A stretch of 64,000 nt of DNA from Aristolochia californica (taxonomy: Eukaryota > Streptophyta > Magnoliopsida > Piperales > Aristolochiaceae), in NCBI GenBank assembly GCA_029961685.1, contig JARWKL010000016.1, positions 1,245,001 through 1,309,000 of the forward strand, in the 5' to 3' direction. Within the stretch, counting starts at the first letter, position 1. Every line of letters starts with the position of its first letter. Below the pieces are notes generated by a model that worked only from the letters and a program-made list of their open reading frames with translations, searched no databases and was not told the DNA's origin. Shown piece by piece: positions 47,966-64,000 of this stretch. The translations under genes were made by a program, and so were the position numbers.

Positions 47966-48358
47966 AACCTCATGTTATAACAATTTCAATCGCCATGCAC
48001 GTCGAAGGTGGCTCGGATCTTACAGGACAGCCACAAAATAAGGTAGTGAAAGATAATCGAAGGAGAGAAAAGCAAGAGGGCATTAATGGCGAAAAGAAGA
48101 GGAGAAAGTGGAAAGAGAGAAGAACTCGTACGCGAAGGGTCAAGAGATCAGCGTGACTCCAACAGTTCCATGCATGCAGTTGTTGTCGTCAATGTGTCTG
48201 GGTATAAAGTAGTCAATGGAGAGGTCAACCTCGGTAGTGGTCCAAAGTGTAATTTACCTTTTTCGCTTTTTCACCTGAGGTCAATAAAAGAAGAGAGAGT
48301 GGACCCGATGTGGGTCCCAGTGCTGATGAAGTAAACAAAAGTCAAACTTTATAGAGGA
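47966..48358 (+). repeat. Dispersed direct repeat, copy 2 (matches 34313-34705)
   Basis: Partner of the block at 34313-34705, in the same orientation. It lies about 440 bp upstream of the ABCG start codon. Differences include an extra ~40 bp with GTGGACCCGATGTGGG. Confidence 0.82.
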
Positions 48359-48807
48359 TGGCATCTTATATACGCTGATGGTAATTACATAATCAAGTTG
48401 AGGTACCAAACCCACGAGTATCAAGTGATGGCTCCTTACAACGATTTGGTGATGATTTAACCTACCCATTTTTTTTTAACTTTAAAAAAATTAAAAATTT
48501 ACCACATTGTTACAAGTATAAAATATTCAAAAAGATGAGATGCTTCTTATGTGGCTAGTCAGTTTAGGAAGATGTAACTAATAAACTCAATATTTTTTTA
48601 CATGGGACAATTTTTTATTATTCACTTCCAAAGACATCTACCCAATTACTACGATAAAGTTATAACCGAATCCATCATATTGAAATTGATCATCGCTTCA
48701 TCGATAAAGAAACTTGTGTCATAGTTACCTCCATAGAGTTGAGTTTTCTAGGCTCATCTTGGATGACTAGGGTGTGTAGTTGAGCATATTACAAGAATCG
48801 TCATACC

Positions 48808-48840
<33 letters not shown>

Positions 48841-49092
48841 AGAATAGAGAAGCTCTGATAAAATATAAAAACAGAGACGACTTTATAAAATGAGAAAACA
48901 GAGATGTTTAGAAAATACTCTTTCATTTCATTGATATCTGAATAGTGTACAAGGCTCTATTTATAGACATAACTTGCTGACAATGGTTTTGGCAAAGTAA
49001 CTAACAAATGTCATGCACGATTTTAGTGCAAACTGCGTGAAGGCTGTTACAACATAAAACCTCTTCTTTGTACAAATATCATTTCCAGAAAA

Positions 49093-49124
<32 letters not shown>

Positions 49125-50460
49125 GCACACACACACACACACACGCACGCACGCACAAGTAATAGAGGAAAAAAAACCCGCCATCACCATGGCATGTTTT
49201 TATGGAGGGAGTATGCACCAAAACAAAAAGAGTTGAACTAGTGTTGACATCATTATGAAATCATATGTTTATAAAACCATATTATAAAATTTTAAAATAA
49301 TTTATGTGTAAAGATATGAACTTTCGAGATGCGAATCTCCTTTGCACATAAATTGATGGGGATGGGAAGCTCTTTTTCCCCCTTGTCTTATGTTGAAGTA
49401 TATGGCTCATATAGGTTGGGGGTATTTATATACATGGATATTTGTATATTTTATACATAAATACGTCTAGAATTTTAGTATAAATACTTATGGTGTAACC
49501 CTAATTGAAATTGAGTGATTTTTCTGGGTGCCACTCCTATGGATGTAGACACACTGTCGAACCACCATAAATTCATTTGTCTTCTTCGTTCTTCTTTGTC
49601 TTCGTCTATGGTCTATGAGAAAGAAAGGTGTCACCCTAAAGAGATTTTTATTTGCAATTTGATTTAAGCTATGTTCAATGTAAATAAAAATAATCATATA
49701 ATAAACACTCAAAGATTTATAGTAGTTCACGATCTAAAATCAGGTGATTATTACATCCATTGACCTGACCGGCTAACCATTGAGTTTGGGTACTATTCGA
49801 ATCCAAAACACGAAACTAGAGTAAATAAATCGATTAAAAAAAACTAAATTAAAGATCAATATTAAATTTATAATTATAATTAAAAACAATAATTTTAAAT
49901 ATTTTAATGTTATGACATGTTTCTTCATTACCCATTCATATAAAAATTTAAATATAAAAATATTACATAATATTGTTAAATTTCATAAAATTTCTAGACC
50001 TCTTGCCTTAGCTTCTAATCCAAAACCAAGTTAGTCATCATATTGGATATTTGAACAAGATGTTAATTTCAAATGGCCCCCACTTGAAATGTGACACATT
50101 CTATGGTGTTACACATTGTTACACATTGTCTAACTTTTTTCAACACCCCCAAAGCAAATGTCTTTATCCAATAAATTGAAAATCTGCACCCACTACCCAC
50201 TGTGGCATGACATAAAGTGGTTTGAAATTTGAACTTCCACGGTTGATGAAACATTCAAGTAATTAATGTCTTATAATAATGTGACTGACAATTGAGTCAT
50301 GTGGGGGAAAAAACATTAAAATTTAATAATATTATATATTAAAAATTATTATTTTTATCTTGAATTAAATTTATTAATTATAAATTTGATATTTTTCAAA
50401 AATGAATTTAAATTTATAATAAAATATGCACTTTGAAAAAAAATGGATATTTATAGGCTT
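48359..50460. other. Spacer with retroelement scraps and microsatellites, no gene
   Basis: About 48555-48640 resembles a TRIM family A terminal repeat (GGCTAGTCAGTTTAGGAA, CTAATAAACTCAATATTTTT, CATGGGACAA). Around 49480-49760 the minus strand recalls LTR-type sequence (CACTCCTATGGATGTAGACAC). Simple repeats: (TC)n at 48811-48839 and TC/CA/CGCA tracts at 49095-49156. The remainder is AT-rich. Confidence 0.5.
49095..49156 (+). repeat. Compound microsatellite (TC)n(AC)n(GCAC)n
   Basis: CTCTCTCTCTCTCTC followed by ACACACACACACGC and GCACGCACGCAC runs. Confidence 0.95.
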
Positions 50461-50910
50461 GGGGGTTGGGCTCTCTACAAACACGTCGACGCAGTAGATA
50501 CGTAGAGAAGACGAGCAGTCCACGACACCCTTCGGATTCAGTGGCGTTTGGACACATTTCCCAATCTGGTTTTTTTGTTACCTGGTTGGGCAATCAGAAA
50601 ACCGAGAAATTTCAATTCCAACTTGCAGACAGAACAAAAACTAACCGCGCTTTTCCTTACTTTTCGACGAATCGCCGACGCTTAAAAGTCTCCACTCCCT
50701 CCCACTTTCCGCCACTCAACCGGCAAAATTCCTGTATGCAGACTGGAGGTTGTTCATAAGGGGAATAGAATAATCGAAGGTAAAAGAATTTGAGAAGAAA
50801 AAGGGTAGAAGGGATAAGGGAAGAAGCCACGTCGACTGTTTTTGCAGATCTTCTTCCGGTGGAAGCGAATGTAGTGGAGATACGGAAGAGGGTTACGAAG
50901 TGTAGGAGTG

Positions 50911-55356
<4,446 letters not shown>

Positions 55357-56592
55357 TGTCTTTCTAAACTCAAAGAGAAGAGGGTGTTATTTATTGTTAA
55401 TGAAACTGTGGTTTTGCCTGCTCAGAGATGCCATCAGTCTGCATCTAACCTTGAGGCCACCCTAACTACTAAAAGAAGTAGAACAAACAGAGGGAGAAAC
55501 AATTGATGTTTTTTCGGTTATCGATTTTGATATGTTCTATGTAGCATTATCATATTGTGGTTAGAAAGGCATCATTATTTTTTGTATTATGGATAGTAGG
55601 GAGGCAAATAGGTCACACTGTTGTTGAGAGCAAAATAGAAAGGGAGGGGTGTGTGTGTGTGCTTTAGAAGAGTAAAGATCTTATACATGTAGTAAGAAGT
55701 TGAACTGATAACATATTGTAATGAATTCATTACAATTATGTTTAACTTTATGTGGTTTGGGTCATGGACAAGACAGCTGAAGATGTTCTATCTTGAAATG
55801 ATTAGCTACTTTGGATGTTTATTATTTAATTTTATAAATTAATAATTATTTTTTTTATAATTTTCAATGTGAAATTATTCCTATAATCAAATTTTAACAT
55901 CTCATAAACAATATTAACATGATAGTAATTTTGTTTTTTTTTCTTTTGGAAAGATAATTTAATTTATATGCAATTGGATCTATATACTATAGTTATGTTT
56001 TCATCATGGGTTTTTTACTGGACGAGTCGGTTTACTATTTGGGTGAGTTTGATGAGTTAAAGAGTTGAGAGTTCGAATCGAGCCACACCCCTCTTAAAAA
56101 AAACAAAACTGTGTTAAAGGGTGTTGTTACTCAAGCCCTAATGTTTCGATGAGTCCCTTCTCCGATTAGAGTAGTGAGTTTTGACCTAATTCAGAAAACT
56201 TGTTTTAACATAGAAGAAAAAAAAAATTTACCTATATATCTATCTATCTCACGGCTGATCCAATAAGAAAAGTTATTTGGTGTGAAACATGCAACATGAC
56301 TACTTCAGCCGTTCGATCATGATCAGATGGCTGAGATAATAGTCATTTGATAGGACAGCTGAGATAATGGTATGTTTTACAAGTAATAACTTTTTGTGTT
56401 GGATCAGCCTCTAATTTATCCATAGTGAGTGTGAACCGAAGGACCCCTCCAAGAGCAAACTATAATGGCGGTAATGTAAATTCTTGCGGGTACATTGTAT
56501 AGCAGCAGGACGGAGAAGATAAGAGGCCTCAGAAGTCGGAGGGCTGCCTTTCAAATTGAAACAGAGCCGGGGAAGTGACTGCCAGTGAAGAG
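55357..56592. other. CIPK8 3' flank and CITRX promoter
   Basis: No gene is seen. A short GT repeat lies at 55650-55660. Confidence 0.5.
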
Positions 56593-59500
56593 ATGGCTCT
56601 ACTTCAGACGCCTCCGTTCTTGTCTTCCCTTCGCTTCACTTCTTCTTCCTCCAGACGCGCTTTGCTTCCTTCCCTCACTTTTTCCTCTAGAGCGAGAGTT
56701 CTCTCGAAACCCATCTCTGCCAAATACCTCAGACCAGACTATCTTGTGGTAACCTTTCTGTATTCATTTTTCTTTACTTTGTTGTTTCACGAGACTTGGG
56801 CAAGCCAAGTGTGATGTACATCTGCTTCTTTATTTTGCTGGCTCACAGTCGAAGGTATCGGCAAAGGAGCTTCAGGACTTGGTGAAGGGCGAGAGAAATG
56901 TACCCTTGATTGTCGATTTCTACGCCACTTGGTGCGGGCCATGCATACTGATGGCTCAGGAGCTCGAATTGGTAAGCGCCTTTGTTTTTTTATATGCTTG
57001 ACAATTTCATTGGAATGTGGAGGTGGATTTCAGAGCACTTGCTTTTGTAGTGCGGGCTTTGATTGAAAGAAAGTAAATAAAATCTCACAATTTGAGCTAG
57101 AAAAAGGTGAAAATACACCAGCTTTTGGATGTGTTTGAACTCACCTATATATAAAAATCGAATTTGAAATGTGTGAACGTTGTGGATGAATGTATATCCT
57201 ATATGCTACAAGGCCAGTGGCCGTACCATTTATTTATATAATTCTGAAAGCTTGAAATATATAAGATAAAAATGAGATGCAATGAGATACCCGACATGTT
57301 CGAAAGGAAAGTTTTGGAGCTTCCCTTTCTTTTTACTCGTGTCTCTGAAATATCATACTTATGGCTACTACTTAGATTCATCTATGTGTTTACTAGACAA
57401 TGTGCATTCATCTCCTCTTTGAAATTAAATAACATTAAGGAATCATTTTGATGCCACTGGTTTTCTGTCTCCCATGAGGTTCTTCCTGCAGAATTTGTGA
57501 AAATTTGTGCCTTTGATGGCAATTTCTGTTGATACTGTTGTAGTGTAGACGTATTCTGTTTGATACATTTAGCAACTGATGGTTGCCAGGAAGGAAATGG
57601 TTGGTGACACTGAGATCTACTCTGGTACTGTCTATGAGTTAGAAAAGCCTAATTTGTGTGTATAATGGGCTCAAAGGTGAAAGCACAGTGGCATTAAATA
57701 TTATTTATGTGAAATTTTGGAAATGGAGACCCCATAATCCTAGTTCGATTAAAAGTTTTGCTAGAGAGGGTTTTTTTGTCCCTTTGCAATCCCAGTTCTA
57801 CTAAACAACATCTGAGGTCTATCAAACCCTAAAATATTGAGTTAAAGTTATTGACTTGTAAGGATTGTGTAGCTGAGCTTTTTATAAGACTGTCTTATGC
57901 AAGCTGAGAGAACCACAAATATGATGATGCTATATTTTTTGCTTTGCATCACTTCTCGTTAGTTTCTCTTCTCTCTGTCCCTCTCTGTTTCTCTCTCTCT
58001 CTTTTTGTTTTTGGTTGAAGATGGTGAAATTTGAAATTCAATTCTGTTCAATTTCATAAGGTGTTCATGCTTTAGAGGAAAATGTGAGAGAAGAAGAAGA
58101 GAACAATCGAGAGGAGAGGTAAGGGTACGTTAAGAGAAAAAAAAAAACAGGAAAGGAGATTGATGTGTTTTTTTCCCTCCCTCTTAGACATTCATATTAA
58201 TAAAGAGAAAAGATTTCCTATTTACAAACTAACTTTACTTTCTCAGATACCCAATTACATCTAAGATATAAATTGCTATATTAAACATAAAAGAGACAAG
58301 ATACAACTAGGAAACATCCTCTTTTATTCCAGCTTGTTCCTCTAAGCGTACTTCTCCTGCAAGATTTGTCTTGCATGAAATTGACCTTAGATTTCCAAAA
58401 TTTTGTAAAAAATGCTCTACCTGAAACTCAATTTAGACTCTTTAATTAGCTTCTTCAACACTATGTCAAGCTGGAGTTTATAACTTCAATTTTCAAATAA
58501 AAATTCTTTGCAAATTTCTCTGGTCTAGCAAACTAGAAAATTTCCCTGGTCTTCAATCTTCAAAATTTCCTTCTTCATTACTTTGGTTCTTTAGTCTTCA
58601 GTACTGCCCTTTAATTGGATACTCTTTAGCACAACTCGTGGAGTTCTTCGTTGTTGGTCTCATAAAATTTCTCTTCATGGTAGGCTTTTTTTTTGTACCT
58701 CATTCTTGGACTTTTTTTTTTTTTCTAATTCTCCCATCAAGTTGGGGATAAAAAAGACACAAAGACCCAATTTAGACAAAACAAATATGAGAGAAAAAAT
58801 TTATTCTTAACCAAACGATAAAGCTCCATATACCAGTAAAAACCAGTCTAAAGTCTAAAAGAGAAAAACTATGTTGAATTTCAAAGGTGGCAAAGAGGCC
58901 CAATTTTAGGGCATGAAAAGGGACTGCTTACTATTCAAAGGTAGTTAAAAAAAAATCACCACTTGGGTAAAAACAAAAAAACTTGACTCAAGTTGGATGT
59001 TAGGCACACTCTTATTCTTTGCAGGTACAAAATAGTAATAAAGAGACGCTTATCAAACTAATATATTAATGAGATTTTTTTTTTTTTTATCAAAAAATGA
59101 GAATTGATACAAAAGAGGGATAAAGAATTTAGAACAGCCAAATTTCTGTCATGTCATTTGATTTTTTTATTTTTTTTGTGTGTGTGTGTGTCAAAGTAAC
59201 TTTGATGGGGAGCAAAAAGTTTACCACAATTGACTAGTGATTGAACCATCATGTGAACAAAAAAATTGACTAATGATAACCAGGAATTAGTGGTTTTTCA
59301 TAAGATTGAACAACAAGATTAAAGTTGACATGAGGGAGATAAAACATGATAAAATGCAAACCAGATCAACAACCAACCCAAAAGTAGAGTAGGACACATA
59401 ATTGAACTATTGAGAGTATCACTTTAACAACTATGTATGGAGATGTCCTGAGAAGGAAACAACTTGGTGTGCAACAAGCAGAAAAAATGTGTGGCTAGAT

Positions 59501-61330
59501 AAACCCATGTAAAAGACTCCAAAAAAAATAAAAAATGGAGATAAACTTGCATGTCCAGAATATGAGATTTTTTTGAAAGGAAGCTTCTTATGAAAAGGGA
59601 AACTCACGCTCGAGGAAGGAAACTTGAGATTTAAGCAGTATTCAAGGACAAGTAGTTCGCACATTGTTGTGAGTATCAAACAAAAAACTTTCCTGAAATA
59701 GAAAGCAACATAAACTTCAAATTTAATTAGGAAACTTGGAAAAAAAACTCTTACAAAGAAAGATTTATGTTGGTAGAGACATGCACTAGAGTTTGAAAGC
59801 AAATAGGAGGCTTGTGCAAAGCAAGAATAGCAGCTCTAAAAGAGATGGAAAAAATCAGGCTTAAAATTTGAATTTTTGCATGCAACAACTTTCTTGCATG
59901 ACTTTTGATTCTTCCGATGTTGATATCTCTCTTTGAAAAAATTAGACCGAGAAACTGTTTCTTGAGATAGAAAATAAGACTCACATAGATTTCTTTTGAC
60001 ATATAGTTTTCTATTAAATTCTTGTTCTTGATGGATTAAAAAAGTCTAAAAAATTGGAGCTTTTTGTTGCCGCTCGAAGGCTTCTTGTTGTTTGACCTTT
60101 GTTGCTTCAAATATTAATTTTTATTTGTAAGGAACTCTGATTACCAAAATTCTGTTTGCATTAGAAACTAGACTCAAAAATCTTCTCGATAATATATTAT
60201 TTGATATATGAAAAGCATGGTATGATAATGTGAAAAGGAAAAATGGGTATTGGGAAAGAAAAAGACTAAAAGGAAAAGCAAAAATCTTCTTTTTTTCGTT
60301 TTCTTCTTCCTTTTCCTCTTTTTTTTCCATCTTTTTTTCCTTCTTCATCTTAGAACCCGCTCCAGTACCATATTAAATTTGATAAGGTGAGCATGCTTGA
60401 GAGAAAAACGTGAGAGAGGAATAAGAGAACAAGAGAGAGGAGGCCTAAGGGCACGTTAAGAGAAAAGAAACCAAGAGAGGAGACTGAAAAGTTTTTTATC
60501 TTCCCTCTAGACAATCTTATTAGTAAAGAGAATTTCCTAGTTACAAACTAACTTGACTTTCTCAGTTACCCTAAACTATAACTTGCTAAATTAAACATAA
60601 AAGAAACAATAACTCCTCTTTTATTCCAGTTTGTTCCTTTGAGCTTACTTCTCTTATGTGAGACTTGTCTTCCATGAGATTCATCTTAAACTCCTTGAAG
60701 CTTGTGAGAAATACTCTGCATAAGACTCGTCTTAGACTCTTAGATACGACTTCTTCAACAAATTGAAAAAAAAAAATTTCTTTCCTTTCATCATCCCAAT
60801 CATTAAAGATTCCTTGACTGTGTTCTAGACTGGGTACATGGTTCCTTTCCTTTTTTCAATGTATCATATGCTAGATCCATTACTGTTTTTTTTTTTGTTT
60901 TTCAATGTCTTTTCTTAACAGCTTCTATTCATGTTATTTTTTGTGCTTTGTCTACTCATTTCACCAGTCCTATCATCATATTGTTATTATGTGAGGAAAT
61001 TAATTGTTTGTCATGGTTTTTATCTCACACCCTATCATTTCACTTAGCTTGCTGTAGAGTATGAGAACAATGCAAAGTTTGTGAAGGTAGACACAGATGA
61101 TGAATATGACTTTGGCCGTAATATGCAGGTACTCTCTCTCTCTCTCTCTCTCTCTACCTACATAACACACATGCATCATTAGGGAAGTGTTATAACTGAG
61201 AGGCTTGTGGTAGGTGCGTGGATTGCCAACACTGTATTTCTTCAGCCCTGATACCAGCAAGGATGCAATTCGAACTGAAGGCCTCATACCAACACAGATG
61301 ATTAGAGACATAATCGATAATGAGATGTGA
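56593..61330 (+). CDS. CITRX: Chloroplast thioredoxin-like protein CITRX (TRX z)
   Basis: Four exons: 56593-56748, 56849-56971, 61048-61128, 61214-61330; 158 residues. Residues 1-~45 are Ser/Arg-rich with few acidic residues, a plastid transit peptide. The thioredoxin fold carries the active site WCGPC (C81, C84) and the cis-proline GLPT (P125). KVDTDDEYDFGRNMQVRGLP and the end EGLIPTQMIRDIIDNEM are diagnostic of the CITRX/TRX z group. TRX z is a subunit of the plastid-encoded RNA polymerase complex, partner of FLN kinases, and is needed for chloroplast development; tomato CITRX was found as a negative regulator of Cf-9 defence. Intron 2 is about 4.1 kb because an LTR element lies inside it in antisense. 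The protein is slightly shorter than the Arabidopsis form, the difference being in the transit peptide. Confidence 0.94.
58045..60760 (-). mobile_element. Non-autonomous copia-type LTR retrotransposon within CITRX intron 2
   Basis: Direct LTRs at 58045-58460 (TGTTCAATTT...CTTCTTCAACA) and 60371-60760 (TATTAAATTT...CTTCTTCAACA) align along their length. On the minus strand they start TGTTGAAGAAG. Next to the right LTR, 60353-60370 is the complement of TGGTACTGGAGC, a mutated Met-tRNA primer site. Next to the left LTR the minus strand reads AACTCCAGCTTGACATAG then TGTTGAAG, the usual copia polypurine-tract position. The flanks AATTC (58040-58044) and AATTG (60761-60765) look like a 5-bp target duplication with one change. 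The ~1.9-kb interior has no recognisable gag or pol. LTR divergence shows that it is not recent. Confidence 0.87.
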
Positions 61331-61896
61331 AAGGGCTACTGCATCAAAAGCTGTGACAGTTCCCATTTTTCCTGTGTATAATGTGTTTGCTTCTTCATTT
61401 TATGGAGCTCAGGTAGGAAATCAGCATAGATTATAATTGATCGAGCTTTGGCTCACAATGAGATTATAGAATGAGAGGACTTCTTCTACATGCTTCAGCA
61501 CAGCTTAAATTGAGGTTGAGAAAACCCTCCTTATTAATGTCTATGAAGCATTGTTACTATTCAGTATCTAGGCTGACTTTTCAGATAATGAATTGCTCCT
61601 TCAGTTGTCATTTTGCAATTGAGCCAGATCCGTGACCAAATCGGTTTAACATATAAATAATGAAATGATATCCCGTCGAAGGCCGGGCTCCTTTTAATAT
61701 TGAACAAAAAAAAATCCAAACAAAGTAGAACTTGCAGGCTCCTCTTCTCACCTTTTTTTCTCTAAAACTCCGCATGTCAACATTAATAGTTTCCCACATC
61801 TAATGTTGTCTCCCAGAAAACTTCCTACAAAACCGTAGCTTATGACACATAACATTCACGAGTGTCCAATTTATGGCTGACACATAAAATCCTTTC

Positions 61897-64000
61897 CTAC
61901 TTCTTCACCTCCTCGTACTCTGCCTCGGGTGGTTGGTCACCTCCACCCTGTGTTCCGCCGGACGCCGAACCGCCCCCACTTCCTTGCATGTGTTGTCCAA
62001 TCTTCGAAACTGCCTTATTTGCTGCGTCAAGCTTCGCCTTTATCTCATCTACACTCTCTCCTGCCATCGTCTTCCTCAAATCTGCAACCGCTGACTCGAT
62101 CTCAGATGCTATCTCTGCAGGGATCTTGTCTCTGTACTCGTTCAAACTCTTCTCAATGCTGTATATACTGGTGTCAGCACTGTTCTTGATATCGATTAGA
62201 GCTTTCCTTTCTTGATCCTTTTGAGCATGCAACTCCGCTTCTTTGACCATCTTCTCGATCTCATCTTCGGACAGCCCACCAGAAGACCTGATTGTTATCT
62301 GCTGCTCTTTGCCGGTGGCCTTATCCTTTGCAGATACTGTCACAATGCCATTGGCATCTATGTCGAAGGTAACCTCGATCTGAGGCATGCCTCTCGGCGC
62401 TGGCGGGATACCAACAAGCTCAAATTCACCAAGGAGCTTGTTGTCAGTTGCCATCTCTCGCTCACCCTGGAGCACACGAACACCTACCTGTGTCTGGTTG
62501 TCTGCTGCAGTTGAGAACACCTGCATACAAATCATAGGAATAATTGAAATACATATATCCTGGACTTACACACTACTGATATGCCCGACAATTTAAAGGG
62601 GACTAACCTGGCTTTTCTTGGAGGGAATAGTTGTATTCCTGTTGATCAACCTGGTGAAGATGCCACCTAGCGTCTCAATACCCAGTGAAAGAGGAGTGAC
62701 ATCCAATAGAAGCAACTCCTTAACATCTCCTCGGAGAATACCACCCTGAATGGCCGCACCCATAGCAACAGCTTCATCTGGATTCACCCCTTTACTTGGG
62801 TTTTTCGCGAATATCTCCATAACTACTTCCTGCACTTTAGGAACACGGGTCATACCTCCCACAAGAAGCACCTCATCTACTTCTTTTGTAGATATGCCAG
62901 CGTCCTTCAGACAGTTCTTGCAGGGGTTCCTAGCCCTCTCAATCAAGTGATTCACCAGCGCCTCAAACTTTGACCTTGTCAATGTAATATTCATGTGTTT
63001 TGCTCCAGAAGCATCTGCTGTGATAAAAGGAAGGTTGATGTCCGTCTGGGTTGTTGATGAGAGCTCAATCTTAGCCTTCTCAGCAGCTTCCCTAAGTCGT
63101 TGCAATGCCAACCTGTCCTGTGAGAGATCAATACCTTCAGTTCTCTTAAACTCACTGACCAAATGCTCCAACAATGCATTGTCGAAGTCCTCTCCTCCCA
63201 AGAATGTATCGCCATTTGTTGCCTTAACCTGCAAAAGCAACTAAATGAGCCTAACCCACCCAGAGAAGAACACAAATTCAAAAGAAATACTTCTACTGAC
63301 AATAAAAAAAAAGGCATACCTCAAAAACACCATTAGAGATCTCCAAAATTGAAACATCAAAGGTACCGCCACCAAGATCAAAAACAGCAATCAAACCCTC
63401 TTTGTTGTTCATCCCATAAGAAAGTGCCGCTGCCGTGGGTTCATTAATAATACGCTGCACATCTAGGCCAGCAATCCTCCCTCCATCTTTTGTTGCCTGC
63501 CTTTGAGCGTCGTTGAAGTATGCTGGGACAGTAATCACAGCTTTAGAAACAGACTTTCCTAGGTATGACTCAGCAGTTTCTTTCATCTTGGTCAAGACAA
63601 AGGCACCGATCTGGCTTGGAGAGTACTGTTGTCCATTCGCTTCGACCCATGCATCTCCATTGGGAGCCTTAACAATCTTATATGGAACCATCTTCATCTC
63701 CTTCTGCGTTTGGGGATCATCAAAACGCCTACCAATTAAACGCTTAGTCCCAAAAATTGTATTCGTTGGATTGGTTACTGCCTGCCGCTTCGCTGGAGTT
63801 CCAACAAGCAATTCTCCTTTTTGGTTGAAAGCAACCACAGATGGTGTAGTTCGAGCACCTTCAGAATTCTCTATAACTTTGGGATTCTGGATAAGGTATT
63901 ACTTTGGATTAGAAATACAACCAATGACTGAATCCATGTAAAGAAATGAGAAAGATGATAAATAAACAATTTACCTTTCCCTCCATTACAGCTACACATG
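61897..64000 (-). CDS. mtHSC70: Mitochondrial heat shock protein 70 (mtHSC70), 5' part beyond the window
   Basis: Four exons seen on the minus strand, the first incomplete: 64000-63975 (CVAVMEGK), 63886-63320, 63228-62608, 62520-61897 (stop TAG). The ATPase domain carries [33 protein letters not shown] and [17 protein letters not shown], the three HSP70 signatures or their conserved blocks. The substrate-binding domain follows ([20 protein letters not shown], then [20 protein letters not shown]). The end [16 protein letters not shown] and [10 protein letters not shown] are typical of plant mitochondrial HSP70 rather than cytosolic (EEVD) or ER (HDEL) forms. It pulls precursors through TIM23 with the PAM motor and folds matrix proteins. 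The start, transit peptide and first ATPase motif lie outside the window. About 612 residues are visible. Confidence 0.95.

Noticed and set aside
60121..60348. Lys/Glu-rich minus-strand ORF
   Set aside because: Low-complexity purine run inside the LTR element.

Overview
This window reads as nuclear DNA of a flowering plant, most likely a eudicot. Its genes have many short GT-AG introns, the families are plant-specific (CBL-interacting kinase, TRX z/CITRX thioredoxin, GRDP/DUF1399, plant PB1, CYSTM), and it carries copia and TRIM retroelements. I cannot name the species. No prokaryotic features, CRISPR arrays or rRNA genes were seen.

Layout. 1-13.5 kb is repeat country: degenerate Ty1/copia pieces, a textbook 450-bp TRIM retroelement nested in one of them, a second TRIM family, a 1.2-kb segmental direct repeat, a tandem array of a ~1.96-kb AT-rich unit (6.2-10.7 kb), and scattered exons of a DUS2-type tRNA-dihydrouridine synthase. 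14.3-20.6 kb holds two paralogous RING-H2 genes flanking a chimeric pseudogene (DUS2 exons joined to ODR4-like exons), a relic of a third RING gene, and an unknown ORF. 21.5-23.9 kb has local tandem repeats, an NDUFS6 pseudogene and a fold-back element. 25.6-26.9 kb is an intronless PB1-domain gene. 28-31.9 kb is mostly non-coding, with a tRNA-like sequence and an RPS4 pseudogene.

31.9-48.4 kb contains an inverted pair of ABCG half-transporter genes. The left copy is a pseudogene and the right copy is intact on the minus strand. Between them lie a small CYSTM gene and a GRDP gene. 50.9-64 kb is dense in intact genes: CIPK8 (14 exons), the chloroplast thioredoxin CITRX (4 exons, with an antisense LTR element in intron 2), and most of a mitochondrial HSP70 gene that runs off the right edge.

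The genes do not form one pathway; this is ordinary eukaryotic gene order. Intact genes cover calcium/CBL signalling (CIPK8), plastid redox control (CITRX), mitochondrial protein import and folding (HSP70), membrane export (ABCG), ubiquitin ligation (RING-H2) and stress or development (GRDP, CYSTM, PB1). The unusual content is structural: repeated copying, inversion and chimerism of gene fragments. I found no convincing new molecular system. Exon borders were placed by eye from reading-frame continuity, splice signals and family knowledge.
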